Source: Rotaria sordida (taxonomy: Eukaryota; Rotifera; Eurotatoria; Philodinida; Philodinidae). Taken from it: a stretch of 64,000 nucleotides of DNA. Within the stretch, counting starts at the first letter, position 1. The number at the start of each line of letters is the position of its first letter. Position numbers and translations under genes: made by a program. This document shows positions 37,553-49,985 of this stretch, piece by piece. The DNA lies in contig CAJNOL010000737.1 in the NCBI GenBank assembly GCA_905250125.1, positions 1 through 64,000 on the forward strand, given 5' to 3'. Below the pieces are notes generated by a model. The model worked only from the letters and a program-made list of their open reading frames with translations, was not told the DNA's origin and searched no databases.

Positions 37553-38923
37553 TTATCGATATTTATGTAGCATATTTTGTTGTATCATTCGTTCATAATC
37601 TTGCTCTCTCAATCCTAGTATAATATTAACTGATTCATCTCTTGCATATGTATCCATCATTGCAAAATATCGTGGATATAGGTGATCACTTGGTCCACTG
37701 TAGATAGGAAATCCACTCTTACCAAAATTAGCATTCAACAGATTTTCTTTTCGCCATGATGAACAATAAAAATCATGATTAATTAAGTCTCCATCTGCTC
37801 GATTTTTGTTTGTATCACCATTACCACTCATTAAATAAGCATTATATTCTCTCAACGTATGTTCCGTTTGTTTTGAATACATTTCATGAATTAGTTCTGC
37901 TAATGATGAAAGAGTTGGCTCCCGATCTGATGGTATTTCACCATAGAGCCAAAACGGAAATGAACCAAAGTAGTTGAGAACGGCTGGTGAACAACAAGAA
38001 ACGAATCTTGATCGACCGTTGAGCGATAGTAGAATTTTAATATTATCAGTCAATGAAGTTTGAGTGGCTGCTGCAATCACTAAAATCATATGAGCATAAA
38101 GAGCGTCGTAGGTGCTGATGTAATCAACTAATTTTGATATGTCTTTTGATGCTTCTTTTTTAAGATTATTTAACTCGTCGACAGAGAAAAAATAAACTTT
38201 AGAAATTACACGTTGTGATTGTGCTTCAATGAATGGTGTATCAGATGATGGATTGATATTTCGATTGAAAGCACAGTTTTTTGGTCGAGTCAGAGAATTT
38301 ATCCGTTGTTGTTGTTGTTGTTCAGTAGGATATAAGATGAAAGTTTTGTCGAACATTGGCATCTTTTGTGATGGTTCACCAGAAGCCCATATATTAATGA
38401 AATGTGACATGCTTGCTGCATCCGTTAAACAATGAGAAGCTGATATACTTAGAATAACGCTATTACACTTGAGACGCGTCACTTGTATCGACATGCAAGG
38501 TCCTGTCCAATCGGTTTTTACTTTTACATCTAAATCACTCATATTGATATGTTCATAATCAAATCCTTCGTCTAGAAACGTTCGTGGTATAAAATAGTCT
38601 AAGGTTTGATTCGGACATTCTGCTTCAGTGTAGAGAACACCTTCATTTGTCAAATGCATGGTAACATTGCCTTTCGTATCTTCTGTAGCACGACCAGCTA
38701 GTATAGGAAAATAATTGAGAGTATCCGCCAGAGTAATTTGTAATTGATCGGACGGCATAAAATCGTCTTTTGATAGATTTGCAGTATTCGAATAGATCCA
38801 AATCATACTGACAAGAAATGGTTTTGCACTTGATTCAAGTGCCATACATGTTATAGACTCAACGTTTTTCGATGGATTCGAACATTTGATAATAATAGAC
38901 TTCTGTTTGATGATAGTAGCCAT
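37553..38923 (-). CDS. BAHD-like acyltransferase (HXXXD type)
   Basis: An intronless 456-aa gene. The active-site motif of the acyl-CoA-dependent BAHD/transferase family is intact at residues 164-168 (HCLTD, in SISASHCLTDAASMSHF), with the base His164 and structural Asp168. Supporting landmarks are LNYFPILAGRA near residue 70, the STYDALYAHM helix and LLSLNGRSR. The usual DFGWG loop near the C-terminus is degenerate and reads ANFGKSGFP. BAHD enzymes move acyl groups from CoA thioesters to alcohols or amines in plant and fungal secondary metabolism and are unusual in animals. Lack of introns, in a window where most genes have several, fits acquisition by horizontal transfer or retroposition; that is inference. 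A short Gln run (EQQQQQR, about residue 204) comes from a CAA/CAG repeat. The substrate cannot be predicted. Confidence 0.85.
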   Translation of the reverse strand: MATIIKQKSIIIKCSNPSKNVESITCMALESSAKPFLVSMIWIYSNTANLSKDDFMPSDQLQITLADTLNYFPILAGRATEDTKGNVTMHLTNEGVLYTEAECPNQTLDYFIPRTFLDEGFDYEHINMSDLDVKVKTDWTGPCMSIQVTRLKCNSVILSISASHCLTDAASMSHFINIWASGEPSQKMPMFDKTFILYPTEQQQQQRINSLTRPKNCAFNRNINPSSDTPFIEAQSQRVISKVYFFSVDELNNLKKEASKDISKLVDYISTYDALYAHMILVIAAATQTSLTDNIKILLSLNGRSRFVSCCSPAVLNYFGSFPFWLYGEIPSDREPTLSSLAELIHEMYSKQTEHTLREYNAYLMSGNGDTNKNRADGDLINHDFYCSSWRKENLLNANFGKSGFPIYSGPSDHLYPRYFAMMDTYARDESVNIILGLREQDYERMIQQNMLHKYR

Positions 38924-41147
38924 AGCACAAGTATGTAAAATAATTAGGACTAATATCTTTTTATATTTACTTTGCAGTGATGCGTCGCAATTCTATTTTG
39001 TTCTTGCAAAAGACAAAAAGAAAGATATATATTCTATCTGTCGCAATTTTATGTTGTTCTTGCGAAAGAATAAAAACGGTTTATATTCTATGTGTAACAA
39101 AGATAATAATGAATGAAAGGAATGACAGTTGTGTCTCGATGTTATGAGAGAAAAAAAAACATAGCATAGATTATCTTCATATTTTTTTGAGCGTGCTTGA
39201 TTTATTTTTAAACACGAAAGGCATACAAAGAAAAAATGATAAGCATACACAGTTTTTTGTCTTCGCAGATGGTATGCGTACGATTAAAGCATACATGTAC
39301 TAGAGTATGTTTTTACTAAAGAATAAAAAGATTACAATGAAAGAAAAGATAAGAATACCGCCGAAAGGAAATATAAAAGACGAAGGACATAGAAAGAAAA
39401 AGGAAAAAAGAGAGGACAAAAAAAAATGGTGACCGAGAAGAAGAAAGCGACGCTTTTTATGTCAATTATTCACATTTGATACAAAGACAGCAACCCAAGT
39501 GGTTATATTTTTACTCATGAGAATGAATTTCCATAAAATACATCTTTGTAAAATAAAACGGGACAAACTAAGTTCCATCTTGTCAATCCATTCTAATGTT
39601 TTCATGATCTATTCTTACACATTGGCTTCAATGAACGTTTCATTTGCAATTCAAAGAAGATTCTTTGCTCGAGCAAAACAGTAGTGATGCACTAGTCTGA
39701 GTCCATTTCAATATTTTTTCTACAATGATTCTCTCGATGTTTTTTGGTGGAAAGGGATTGAACTGAATGATTCAAGCAAAGGAAGGACAACTAGAAGAGA
39801 GGAATGTTTTTCATAAGAGGTACTCTAAGAGATCTTCTCCATCATCTTTCATCTATTTCAGTTTTCTGAAATTGCAAGTATAAACCGATCAGTACCCATG
39901 CGAATCAATAGAGAAAACAATGTAATGAAAGAAAGTTATGAGAAGAATTTGATTCCACGTCAGTACAACATCATCAACAGTAGTTTTTTTAAAGCTAAAT
40001 GTTCAAATAGTGATAAACCTTTGAAGACTCTATTTCTTGAGATGAACTATTACCTTGACAATAATAATTTAATTATATTGTTGAAAAAAAAACAGAATTT
40101 CTCTATTCACACTGTCCGTTTGAACCTTGAATTACTGATGGAAGTTAACAAAGGACATAGAAAGATTTTATCAAAACAATATTTATAGAACATGCGTAGT
40201 TTTGATCACCTGACTATTAAAACTTTGCTATTTCTTTATAGGTCAGTGAATGATGGTACTATTCTTTGAATTATAACATTCAATGGAAGAACGAACAATC
40301 TATAGAATTCACCATGCACAAGAAAAATTCAATTTATAGATATTGACTCTGGCTTTGGCTCATAGAGTCTTCTATATAACGTCACTCTTGTATGAATTCG
40401 ATATGAATAAATTTTTCATTTGTTTTCTGTACCGAATGAAAATCTTCATGAAAAGAAAAGAAATGACGTATTTACTTGTCTCTAGAAAAGAAGTGCAAAA
40501 CAATTTTTACTGTTGTAGTTTGTTTTTGTGTTTTTTGCATATTCATTAAAATGACTGTTTCTTGATTAACAAATGAAAACATTTGACATCTAAGTGAAAT
40601 TTTGATGCAAGTGACACATTTTTAAAACTGACAATATCTTCATCGTGAGTTTAAAGATATTTCTAGAGAACAAATATTAGTTATATTCTATACCATGACT
40701 AAATTAACGGTGACAAAGACACTTTTTAGAAATCAAAATTGGAACTGTCTTCTCTCCATTCTTACTAATGGAAATGGGAATTGGATCAACAATTTCAGTT
40801 CCGACTTCGGACACTTCTGGGAACTGCCGAGCTCTAATAATTATGTGGTGTGAGAATGAGATTGAATATATGATCTTTTCTTCAGCTACGCTTTCATCCA
40901 CCTTTAATCCTCAAATTTCATTTGAATCTTCTATCAGAAGGTGCTACTACGTTATTGATTGTTTCTTATTCTATTTGTAATATCTAAAGAAATAATTTCA
41001 GAAGAAAGTTTATTATAAGAATTCAAAATCCAATCTTTCTAGATTCATAAATGTATCATTTAATACGATAGAAAGAAGCTACACTAAGTAATCAAAATGA
41101 ATAAGCATTGTTTATTTCTAGTGGCAAAATATCGTCGTGACCAACTT
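38924..41147. other. Intergenic region upstream of the acyltransferase
   Basis: 2.2 kb without a supported gene. About 39310-39460 is markedly purine-rich on the plus strand (A/G runs), about 390-540 bp 5' of the acyltransferase start. The open frames at 39898-40188 and 40343-40549 have no domain features. Confidence 0.35.
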
Positions 41148-42187
41148 TTAACCTTTCCAGCCAGTTTTTTTTATCCATTGTTCGAATGTATTTAATGCTG
41201 TTAACTTTTGTCCAGATGTCCAATCTTTATCTTTGCCATAATAGCCGTATTCGTCGAACCATTGAAACATAGCAAATATTTCATCTTGTACAGGTTTCGG
41301 CATGTAGTGAACTCCCGATCGAAATTCTTCTTCCGTCAATGTTTTTGATATAGCCGGAACACCAGTAGCTTTAGTGAAAACTTTTGGAATATCGCCAAAT
41401 GGAATAGCTTCACCACAAATGCAAATATCTTGACCAACATATTTGTCGGGATCGTCCAAAATCTTACGAACAACGGGACCAGTATCTTCGATGTCCACCA
41501 TATGCAATTTCGTTTTTTCGTTGATGGGCGCTGCAAAAACAACCGTACCATCAGCTGATTTCTGTGCTTTGAAAAAACCTAACCAATTTTGCATATAAAA
41601 TCCGGGCTCGACATAGATTGCTTTCAACGTTGGATGTTTTTCCTTGATGTAATCACGTACCTGAGCTTTGTTTGCAAAGTGTGGTACATAACTTAAAAGT
41701 ATATATTGAAACGTATACTACAAGAAAGTAATTTATAAGAAAACTTACTATTTTTCACTGCTCAATTTCGTAGTGTCTTCAAGAGCACTATATATGTAAT
41801 ATGGAATTTGAAGAGAAGCAGCAACATCTGCCATTAGTTTACCCTGTTGAATTTCAAGCTCAGGTTGATCAGGTTGTGCCCAAAAGTCTGTTAAAGCAAA
41901 GACAGCCCATGAATCTTTAAATGCCCGTTGAACATCATCCCTCTTGTTGATATCACATGAGACCATCTCAATCTGATCACTTAAACGTTTAACTGCCTGA
42001 GCTTTTTCACTTGTTGCATCACGTGTTAAACCACGAATCTTTTGAAGACGAACAATTGTGATTACAGAATAACAACATACATTAACATATTTACCTTGTA
42101 TTTGTTCGCTTCAACCAATGATCGTACAATGGCACCTCCTTGTGCACCCGTAGCTCCAACTACAGTTACCAAACGCTGATGAGCCAT
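41148..42187 (-). CDS. NmrA-like NAD(P)-binding protein (atypical short-chain dehydrogenase)
   Basis: Three exons (42095-42187, 41749-42038, 41148-41691) with introns of 56 and 57 bp join to 308 aa. The N-terminus has the Rossmann loop VTVVGATGAQGG followed by AIVRSLVEANKYKIRGLTRD. Further landmarks are VFALTDFWA, an EIQQGKLMADVA helix and YYIYSALEDTTKL. The second half (EPGFYMQNWLGFF, HMVDIEDTGPVV, PDKYVGQDI) is of the NmrA/HSCARG type. These proteins bind NADP(H) as redox sensors or reduce small carbonyls; the usual Tyr-x3-Lys catalytic pair of classical SDRs is not evident. The phrasing of the C-terminal half reminded me more of fungal than of animal NmrA proteins, which is only an impression. 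A TATATATATAG tract lies about 50 bp upstream of the start. Confidence 0.88.
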
Positions 42188-45100
42188 TGTATGTTCGTTG
42201 TCAAAAATGTAATGCTAAATAAGTTGTATACCTCCCTATATATATAGGTATGCGTGTTTTATTTCTTTCTGTCACATGCTCACCAAGTTGCGTGAGCTGA
42301 CGTACGAATCGTACATATAGCAAAGGTGATGTAAGGGAGAGAACAAGAACAAGAAAAGGCAAAAGTATGTGGCGCATTGAATGAAAGAAACAAGGTGAAA
42401 GACATTAGCAACGTGCAAATAGATAACTATGTAATACAAAGAACGATGCATGTGAATAAGACCCTCAAAAAAAAATATTAGTCGATTTCTTACATATCAT
42501 TATGATCATTATAAGAACATATTTTTTGAAAAAAGGATTATTATATAGACTGTGAGTGCCCGGAGTTTTATATGACTGTCTATATTTATACTTTGAATTG
42601 CATCTATTTCCTGAAAAATAAATCGACTGCATTGAAAATACTCTCATTATCATAATCACATGGACTGAATGTTGTCACTGTCTTCTCAATTAGATTTTTA
42701 AATTTATCATTACTATAAAAATAACTTTTTCAAAAATTAATTATATATTTTGATAAAACTTGAAATTCTCTATTAGACTACATATTAATTCTTATCTTGA
42801 ATTTACTTCTGGTGAGACTCTCGATTGTTTAATTGTCTATTACTCTTGTCAACAATAACGTTTGGGCCACAGATGGTTATATCTAGTTCGGGTCTGCTAC
42901 GGGAATGCGGAGTGTCTCACATAAAATAAATAAAACATGCTTACCGTGTATTGATATATTGATAAGAGAATGTTGATGGGAATGCAATAAGGTTTTATTT
43001 ATATTAATAAAACCAAGAAAATATAATAATAATAGAAAGATGAGAGATAATATCAATAGTGAAAAAAGATAAGAATAGAGAAAAAATGGGTAAGCAATAT
43101 CACCACGAAGAGAAAAATAGCCAGAGCTGGCAAAATCGCAGGATGAGAAGGTAATTACTGGAATATCCAGAGAACAGGTATATTAACCATTGAGCAGATA
43201 AAGAAGGAACGCCAAAAGTAAACAACTGGGATGTTAGCAGTAATAGACTGCCCTCTATTGTTTTTTTACTATCTGGTAGCTGCTTTTATCGTTTTTCTCT
43301 ACAAATTTTGTATTTCCCATGTACATTCTATAATTTTGTTTTGTCATTGTATTGCTCTCTCAAGAATGTATTTCACTGGAATACAACCGATTTTACAGAT
43401 CATGTCATCAACATGTGAATGAACCATATTTACATTCATTTTTTTTCTTGTATTCAGTATGATTTACACATGAACAGTGGGTAGTCATTTTGAATGGTAT
43501 AAATTTGGTAGAAAGAAAAAGCACCGAAAGTAAAAATATCGAAAATACTATAAATAGACCTGAAACATATTCTTTCACCGACAATCTATAGGGGCATCTA
43601 TGTCGTGCATCTTCACATGAATAGTGTGTGCTCAAATTGAAGAGTATCATTTTCGATATTTTTTACTTTCGAGCTTTTCCCATTCTGCCAAATTTATGTA
43701 TACCGTCATCTTAAACTTCATATGTGAGTCATTAGAGACTGCAGCGTAAGGAAACATATGCCATTCATAGGATTTGAACTATACACCTTCTGCTATACGG
43801 GCAGATGTCCTAAATCAATGGGACTAGACGGAATATCTTGATGTTTATTTAGCGTCACAGTGTAACATCACTGACGTTCACAGCCATTTAAGTGTTGGCA
43901 ATTGATGATGTACTTTTTTCTAACGTTTAGATCAATATATAAGTCTAAATCAAATAGTTCCTTTCATTAATTGTACAATTCAGTCTGTTTTTAATATATT
44001 GAGATTATATCGTAAAACTAATGACGTTATAGAAAGAAAATAATGTGATTGTGTTAAAGAATTGCATTATGGCCAGATTCATGCTTTAAGATCATTACTG
44101 TACATACCTCTAAATATGAGCTCTACTATTAAAATTCAGTAGTGAACATTTCCATGCGATCTCAACCACATTTACATCGACTATTTCCAAATCGTATAAA
44201 ACTTTCAGAATTTGTAGATCGTTTACATATGAATGAAAGATTATCATACACGAGTGTCCTTTTATTACTACTAGTATCTTACCTTTAATTCAAATAAAAG
44301 GTGTCCATGTCTAAATTAATCGATATATATTTCACATGAATATGTCGTATTCTTGATTATTTTGTGGATTTCGTAATTGTCTCATTTATATATTTGTTTA
44401 GTTAGTTTTCATTTTTTGTGTTCAATGGCTTATATGGTATTTGTTCTAATATATTTATTGTAATAACAAAAAATGAATTATAATAAATTCACAATGAGCG
44501 TTTCGTTTTATTTATTTTTTTAAAATGATTTATCTAGTGTTTTATCTTTAATAAGTGATCAATTGATGAGTAATAAAATTGGAACAAATAGTAATATATT
44601 CGATAAAGATGTCGATGTTAGTGAAGAAAAGATTGACATACACATTTACTTTCCACACACTAGAAAACGATATTACTCAATGACGCAATTGCAAGAATTT
44701 CTCTTCGAACTATTTGATTTTTTTGTCTTTTACTCCATTTTCAATTCATTCTGCAACAATATACATATGCAATATAGAATTTGTAGTTAAGACATTGCTC
44801 TTTCCGACAAAAAGAAAGAATTTGATTGGTTTAGAAATTAGTAATATAGTTTAGAAGAATTCGACATTTTTACGAAGACTTTTACATCGCATGTTATATT
44901 GATAAAAGTGCTATCAGTATGAATAAGAGAAATCATGTTTGTGATTTCTCTTTATAATATAACTGGTTGTAATTCAAAAACTACAGAAGTTGTTGAGTTT
45001 ATCAATTCTATTTTTTAATTGAACACATTCACCACGATAGGATCCACCGGTGGATCCCAGTGTGGCCGATCGTCGTAGTCAAATCGCCTCCTATGTAACA

Positions 45101-46153
45101 TATCCTTTTTAAGAATCATTCAAATAGTCAGTCTGGTTCAGTTTTCAACGCTCTTTTCGATGACATATTCGAAAGCCAGTTTTGATCTCATAATGGTGGA
45201 GAAAAACAAGATTTATTGAAGATCTGCACCAGCACATGAGTACTTGTTGAAATTCAGATCTTTTTCAAGATGTGTTTTCGTTAAAAAGTACATCATCTTG
45301 TAGGATGTTTTTTTTTCTATCGAATGGTATACATTGAAAAAGAATTCATATGATAATAGAAATGAGATGAATCAAGAAATAAGTAGAAATGCACATCATT
45401 TTAACACGAAAAAAAGAGTAATTTCGACGAGAAAATTTTGTTAAAATGCAGAACATGAATTTACGAAGCTGATTTTTACAGAGGATAGACAATGAACTAA
45501 GAACCACTCAATGGTGAAATCAGAAAGTGGTTAATACATTGGCAGGAGTATGATCCATCGATGGACTGCACCATTCACCTATTGGATCGGTTAGTGTTCA
45601 ATGTGTTAATATTATCTTTATCACAGAATGAGTAGATCAACATTTAGAAAATAGAAATCTCTAAATGAATAAGAAATTATTATCAAAAACTTTAAAGAAT
45701 TTCGAAAAATCTGAAATATTGACTTGTGACTATGCTACATTTGTAGACTTTCTAAAAAAAAGTCAAAATCTTCCATTTTCTATTCTTCACATTGCCTTAA
45801 ACTATATTGATAAATACAGAGAATATACTAGCGAGCAAATATTATTCTAAATTTCTATAATTAGAGAGTTATAAGAGAAATTGAAATAACAATTTCAATA
45901 TCTCATTCTTTGAACACTGCTGTCAATATTACATTCGACAAATAATTTGCTTATAAGTATACGCAGCAAATACTAGCATTTGAAAACTTTTCACATGAAT
46001 TAATTTGACATCAATCATCGCATCATTGCTTTCAATATATTTTCTGTTAATTAAGTTACTTTTAAGTTTGCGATAAAAACTGTTAAGTTTTTTTTTGTTT
46101 GTTTTTTGTAAACTATAAATAAAAACAAAAGTCAAAGGTAGTGAATTGATTCA
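42188..46153. other. Intergenic region with a tRNA-like remnant and a small palindrome
   Basis: About 4 kb without a supported gene. A tRNA-like sequence at 43760-43833 is listed separately. A 16-bp perfect palindrome (GATCCACCGGTGGATC) lies at about 45041. An 80-codon minus frame at 43408-43650 encodes a one-span peptide with several Cys (STHYSCED... and TTHCSCVNHTE); coding status is unknown. Confidence 0.35.
43760..43833 (-). pseudogene. Degenerate tRNA-like sequence
   Basis: On the minus strand a 74-nt stretch shows a D-stem (GTCC/GGAC) around CATTGATTTA and a perfect 5-bp anticodon stem (TCTGC/GCAGA) with loop CCGTATA. A T-arm-like GTTCAAATC follows. The acceptor stem pairs at only three or four of seven positions, position 33 is C instead of T, and the T-stem needs a one-base shift. 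It is therefore a decayed tRNA or a tRNA-derived repeat head, not a working gene. Confidence 0.35.
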
Positions 46154-46707
46154 TTAAGATCGACCAACCAATTTGCTATTTATAACAGCTGTTGATATAT
46201 CGACTTGAGCTACTGGCATATCTTCTCTTTTAACTCGTACCATTTCAGAACCAAATGAACCGAAAATTTCCAAACATTTTGGTTTTGGACAAAAGATACG
46301 ACGTACAACATAACAAGGCCATGCACATATTAATGTTATCCAAAGAAGAAAGAAAAAAGTTGGTTGTTCACCACGTGATTCACGCATTTGATCAATATCA
46401 CGTAAGAAAATAGCCGAATCTGTATGTGAAGGTTCAGAACAATTTGTACAACACATATGTTCTTCATATCGAGTAAGAAGTCGAATATCCGTCAGGGCAG
46501 TATAATATGCATTATTACAACAACCTAGATTATCACGATATTCCCATTCACGATAGACTTTTTCACTAGGTAATAGGTTAAAACTATTATTTATTGGACG
46601 AAAATAAGATTGTGGTTGTTGAGTTTGAACACGAGCAGGTGCTATAGCCCTAAATATAAAGTAAGAATATGTAATTTATTTAAAAAAGACACGATATTCA
46701 CTTACAT
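46154..46707 (-). CDS. Unrecognised one-span membrane protein; start codon split by an intron
   Basis: The main exon (46154-46649) is open from its first base. The only good start is made by splicing AT (46706-46707) to G (46649) across a 56-bp intron with strong ends (GTAAGT...TTTAG), giving MAIAPARVQTQQ and 165 aa. The first half has KVYREWEYRDNLG and a strand-like ALTDIRLLTRYEE, a cysteine patch (HMCCTNCSEP), then SAIFLRDIDQMRES. One hydrophobic helix follows (FFFLLWITLICAWPCYVV), then CLEIFGSFGSEMVRVKRED. The pattern vaguely recalls PH-like beta strands next to a membrane anchor, but I do not recognise the family. An upstream non-coding exon is implied but not located. Confidence 0.6.
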
Positions 46708-49649
46708 GCTTTAATGTATTGTTCTTTTTTTTTTTTCTTTTGAAATAAAACAACAGTTGACTGTATTGTGTGTTATTTATTTGAACACATACAAAATAAT
46801 AATTCAATAAAGTATTGTGTCGAAGGAACTTTTTAATTGCATAGAACAACTATGGTTTCATATGTTTCATTTTCTTATTTGACAACGGACTTATAAATAA
46901 TGCACATGCATTGCTATGATTGTATGCTGGTTGATTGAAAATAATAAAAAAAAAAAATTCTGTGGGCGGATTTTATTGTTTTCTTTTTTTTTTCCTGTAA
47001 TAACTAATATTCCATTTTTTTTGTAATAAAACATTGTCTTTCAATCGTGCAATGATGAAAGAATTCATTTTCGAAAATAACCTACTGATATTTTCTTTTG
47101 ACATTGTACTTCTCAATTAATATAAGGCTTTGTTTTTAATTTGAAATTATAATAGAGAAATATGAAAACATTCGATAGCTAATAGAATTTGATGTCCTGA
47201 TTAAAAGTATACAATACCTTTTGTTTATTTCAGGCAAACTATAATGAATCTATCACATGATGATCAAGTAGGACAAAATTATATATTGAAAAACATCAGC
47301 GAAATTAATTGATTTTGAATGCTTATACATGTATTTGTCAAGCACAAAATCAATTTAAAGAGAAATTTTCTATTTCTAAACTAAATTTTTATATCTAAGA
47401 ATGTAGATTTTGTTCAAAATGTTAGAATTCGATTTTATAATAAATTGAAATAATAGAAATTAATCTATTTTGATAAACATGATTCTAATCAATTGAAGGA
47501 ACAATAAGTAAACAAACAAGAATAAATATTATCGATTAAGTTAGAATTTAAATTCAATTATTTATTCCACTAACACGATTGTTTTTCTTATACACAATAT
47601 GATCCTTCTTTTTCTGCACTATCTTCAATAAAGATGAGCTATTTAATTGTTTATGTTCATTGTATGTACAGGAAAAAAATAGATGAAAAAATAAATACCA
47701 ACATAATAGTGAAAAGAAAACACATGACATGACATTTTCGTTAATAAATCATTCGATCCACACCAAAGTTTTATCAAAGAAAATGTGAAATGTCCTATAT
47801 GAAAAATAACAATAATAAATTTTCGAACTATTTAACGAAATTTTAAGATTCAATTTTGAATAATATTGGATTTGAATGTATAGAAGGTAAAAACCATATC
47901 GAAGGAGACGGTACAAGAGGTCAAATCGGCTTCCTAGTAATTTTCGTGGCCAATTTCATTGAATCATATGTCAATAGAAAGAGTATATTGAGACTAACGT
48001 TTTTGTACTACTCTCATGAGGTTTTGATCAACTTTTTGAAACCAAAAAGTTATCAATAAAGTAATATATGTTTTGTCATTATCGTAATTAATAATCCATT
48101 CTATCACGGTGGATTCAATTTAAGAATATGTAGACAATACAAAATACTAATGAAATTATGAACTGGATAATTGTTTGATTAGGCTTCGATCCCATGTATA
48201 AATCACCAATTGATTGTGTAATTTAACGAGATAGAGGTTTAATGTACTGGTAGACACCATTAGTATATATGCTGTATTTATCATCTATCTTTATCTTTCA
48301 ACAAATATTTCAGTTGAAAAATTGAAATGATCAAAGTTTTAATATTGCTCATTTGATATTCCTTGTAAGCAGTTGCAAAGTCATATATTATTTAAAGTCA
48401 AAAAAATCAGGTCACTTTAAAAAGTTCCTAAGTATACTATTCTCAAGATGCAGTTTTGTGTCTTTTTTGACAATATTTACAAGATTTCGATTAAGAAAAA
48501 TTCAATTTTAGTCAAAATTAATATGATAGTCGGAATCAGCATAAAAGACTGAGAATAAACTAAACTTTGCAATCACATTTCGTTTTAGGTGTATTGTTTG
48601 ACAACAAGTCAGTAGTTGAACGAATAAGTTAAACGGATGTTTAATTAGATCAAATCTGCTTGAAGTTCAAATCTAAGATACTCAACACATTTCGAGTCCT
48701 TCATAAAATAAATTCTTACATAGATTAACAATGAAAAATAGGAAAAAAAAAGAGCAAATCTAATAGATCAAATAGTGAATAATATTTTTGTCTAATATTT
48801 CAAAAACAATTATTTACAAATTTGTCAAATTCTCAGCTTTAAATTTTTTGCCGCACACAACCAAATATTTATATTTGAAAATAGAGTAGAACCTCTATAA
48901 TGTGAGCATCATCGGGACTGATTGAAATTGCTCAGTTTATAGAGATGCTCATTATTGGGAAGTTTTCAGTTATTATTTTTTTTTCAGATGATAAGTATTC
49001 ACTTGTAATCACTCTTTGACTGCATAAATTAAAATGAAAATAGCTATAGTATTTCAGTTAAATCTGAAAGATTTTACAAATGGTGATTATTTCTTATGAA
49101 AATTTAAATTAAAAATATGTTTTCTTTAGTGCTAATCAAAATGTTACCTTTTACATGAATCACTGATGAATCTATTTTACTTTAATTTGATAGTGTGAAA
49201 TTACTTTCGTAATGTCAAAATCGATTATTGAAATTTGTTTTTATTAGGTTGAAACATAAGTTCTGCACATTTGAATCAGTGGAATTATATTGCTAATGTA
49301 AAACTACATTTTAAGGAAAGTAATTATATATTTTGATAGCGCTCGGAATTCTCTATCACCTTGTGCATTTAAGTCTTGACTTGCATGTATTTACTGAAAA
49401 CTATTTCGAGTACAGTGAAGACACCCTCACCCTTATTGACAATTAGGGATGTAACAATACCAATTGGTATTGACTGGTATTGGTGTATGAGGGAAAGAAG
49501 CTGCTAGTCCCTCACGTCAAACTCAATATTTTGAAAAATCGAGAACGGATTCGGATTCCTCGACTCCGAAAACCTTTAATCAAACTTTATAAAAAAAATC
49601 GGTTTTTTCTTAAAATAACGTATCCCTGAAGCAAAAATCAAATACGAAA
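46708..49649. other. Intergenic region with a pogo-like terminal repeat
   Basis: 2.9 kb without a supported gene. At about 48883-48950, GTAGAACCTCTATAAT, then CGGGACTG and a partly inverted copy (TTTATAGAGATGCTCATTAT) resemble the end of a pogo/Tigger-type element. No partner end was found nearby. Around 49455-49480 a short TTGGTATTGACTGGTATTGG repeat occurs. Confidence 0.35.
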
Positions 49650-49985
49650 ATTTTGAGAAACCAATTATAAATTCTTGATTTTTTCATTGGGGACACATTA
49701 TTTTAAGTATTTACCGAAAAATCAAATAGCCGTATTTCGATCTAAAATGTTGCCAATAGATAAGTCTGATGACTCTAGGAATATCCTAAAAGTTTCAGTA
49801 GGAAAAAATGTTCCATTGTTATCTCGACAACGAAATACTCTCTCGGCTGACACTTTCAAGATATTCCACTAGTCATTTGATTTGTTTACGAGCGAAATTT
49901 CAGATCGAAATATCGTTATTTAATTTTTCGGTAAATACTTAAAGTTGGATCGAAAATACAGTAAAATAATCATAACTTGATTCCA
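49650..49985. mobile_element. Long palindromic foldback element, family 1 (copy B)
   Basis: The left arm (AAGTATTTACCGAAAAATCA, then TATTTCGATCTAAAATG) pairs with the right arm (ATTTCAGATCGAAATATCG, then TTTTTCGGTAAATACTT) around a centre near 49820. The right arm in reverse complement reads AACGATATTTCGATCTGAAA, matching the core of the 26.5-27.2 kb element. Its flank also resembles the outer part of that element (TTATGATTATTTTA against TTATAACTATTTTA). Boundaries are approximate and may extend to about 50,100. The 65-codon plus frame inside is a by-product. Confidence 0.6.

Noticed and set aside
45000..45640. Possible inverted repeat: TTGAACACA and GGATCCACCGGTGGATCC near 45,020 versus TTGAACACTAACCGATCC near 45,600 in reverse
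   Set aside because: Only short words match and the intervening text does not align; the 16-bp palindrome alone is not an element.
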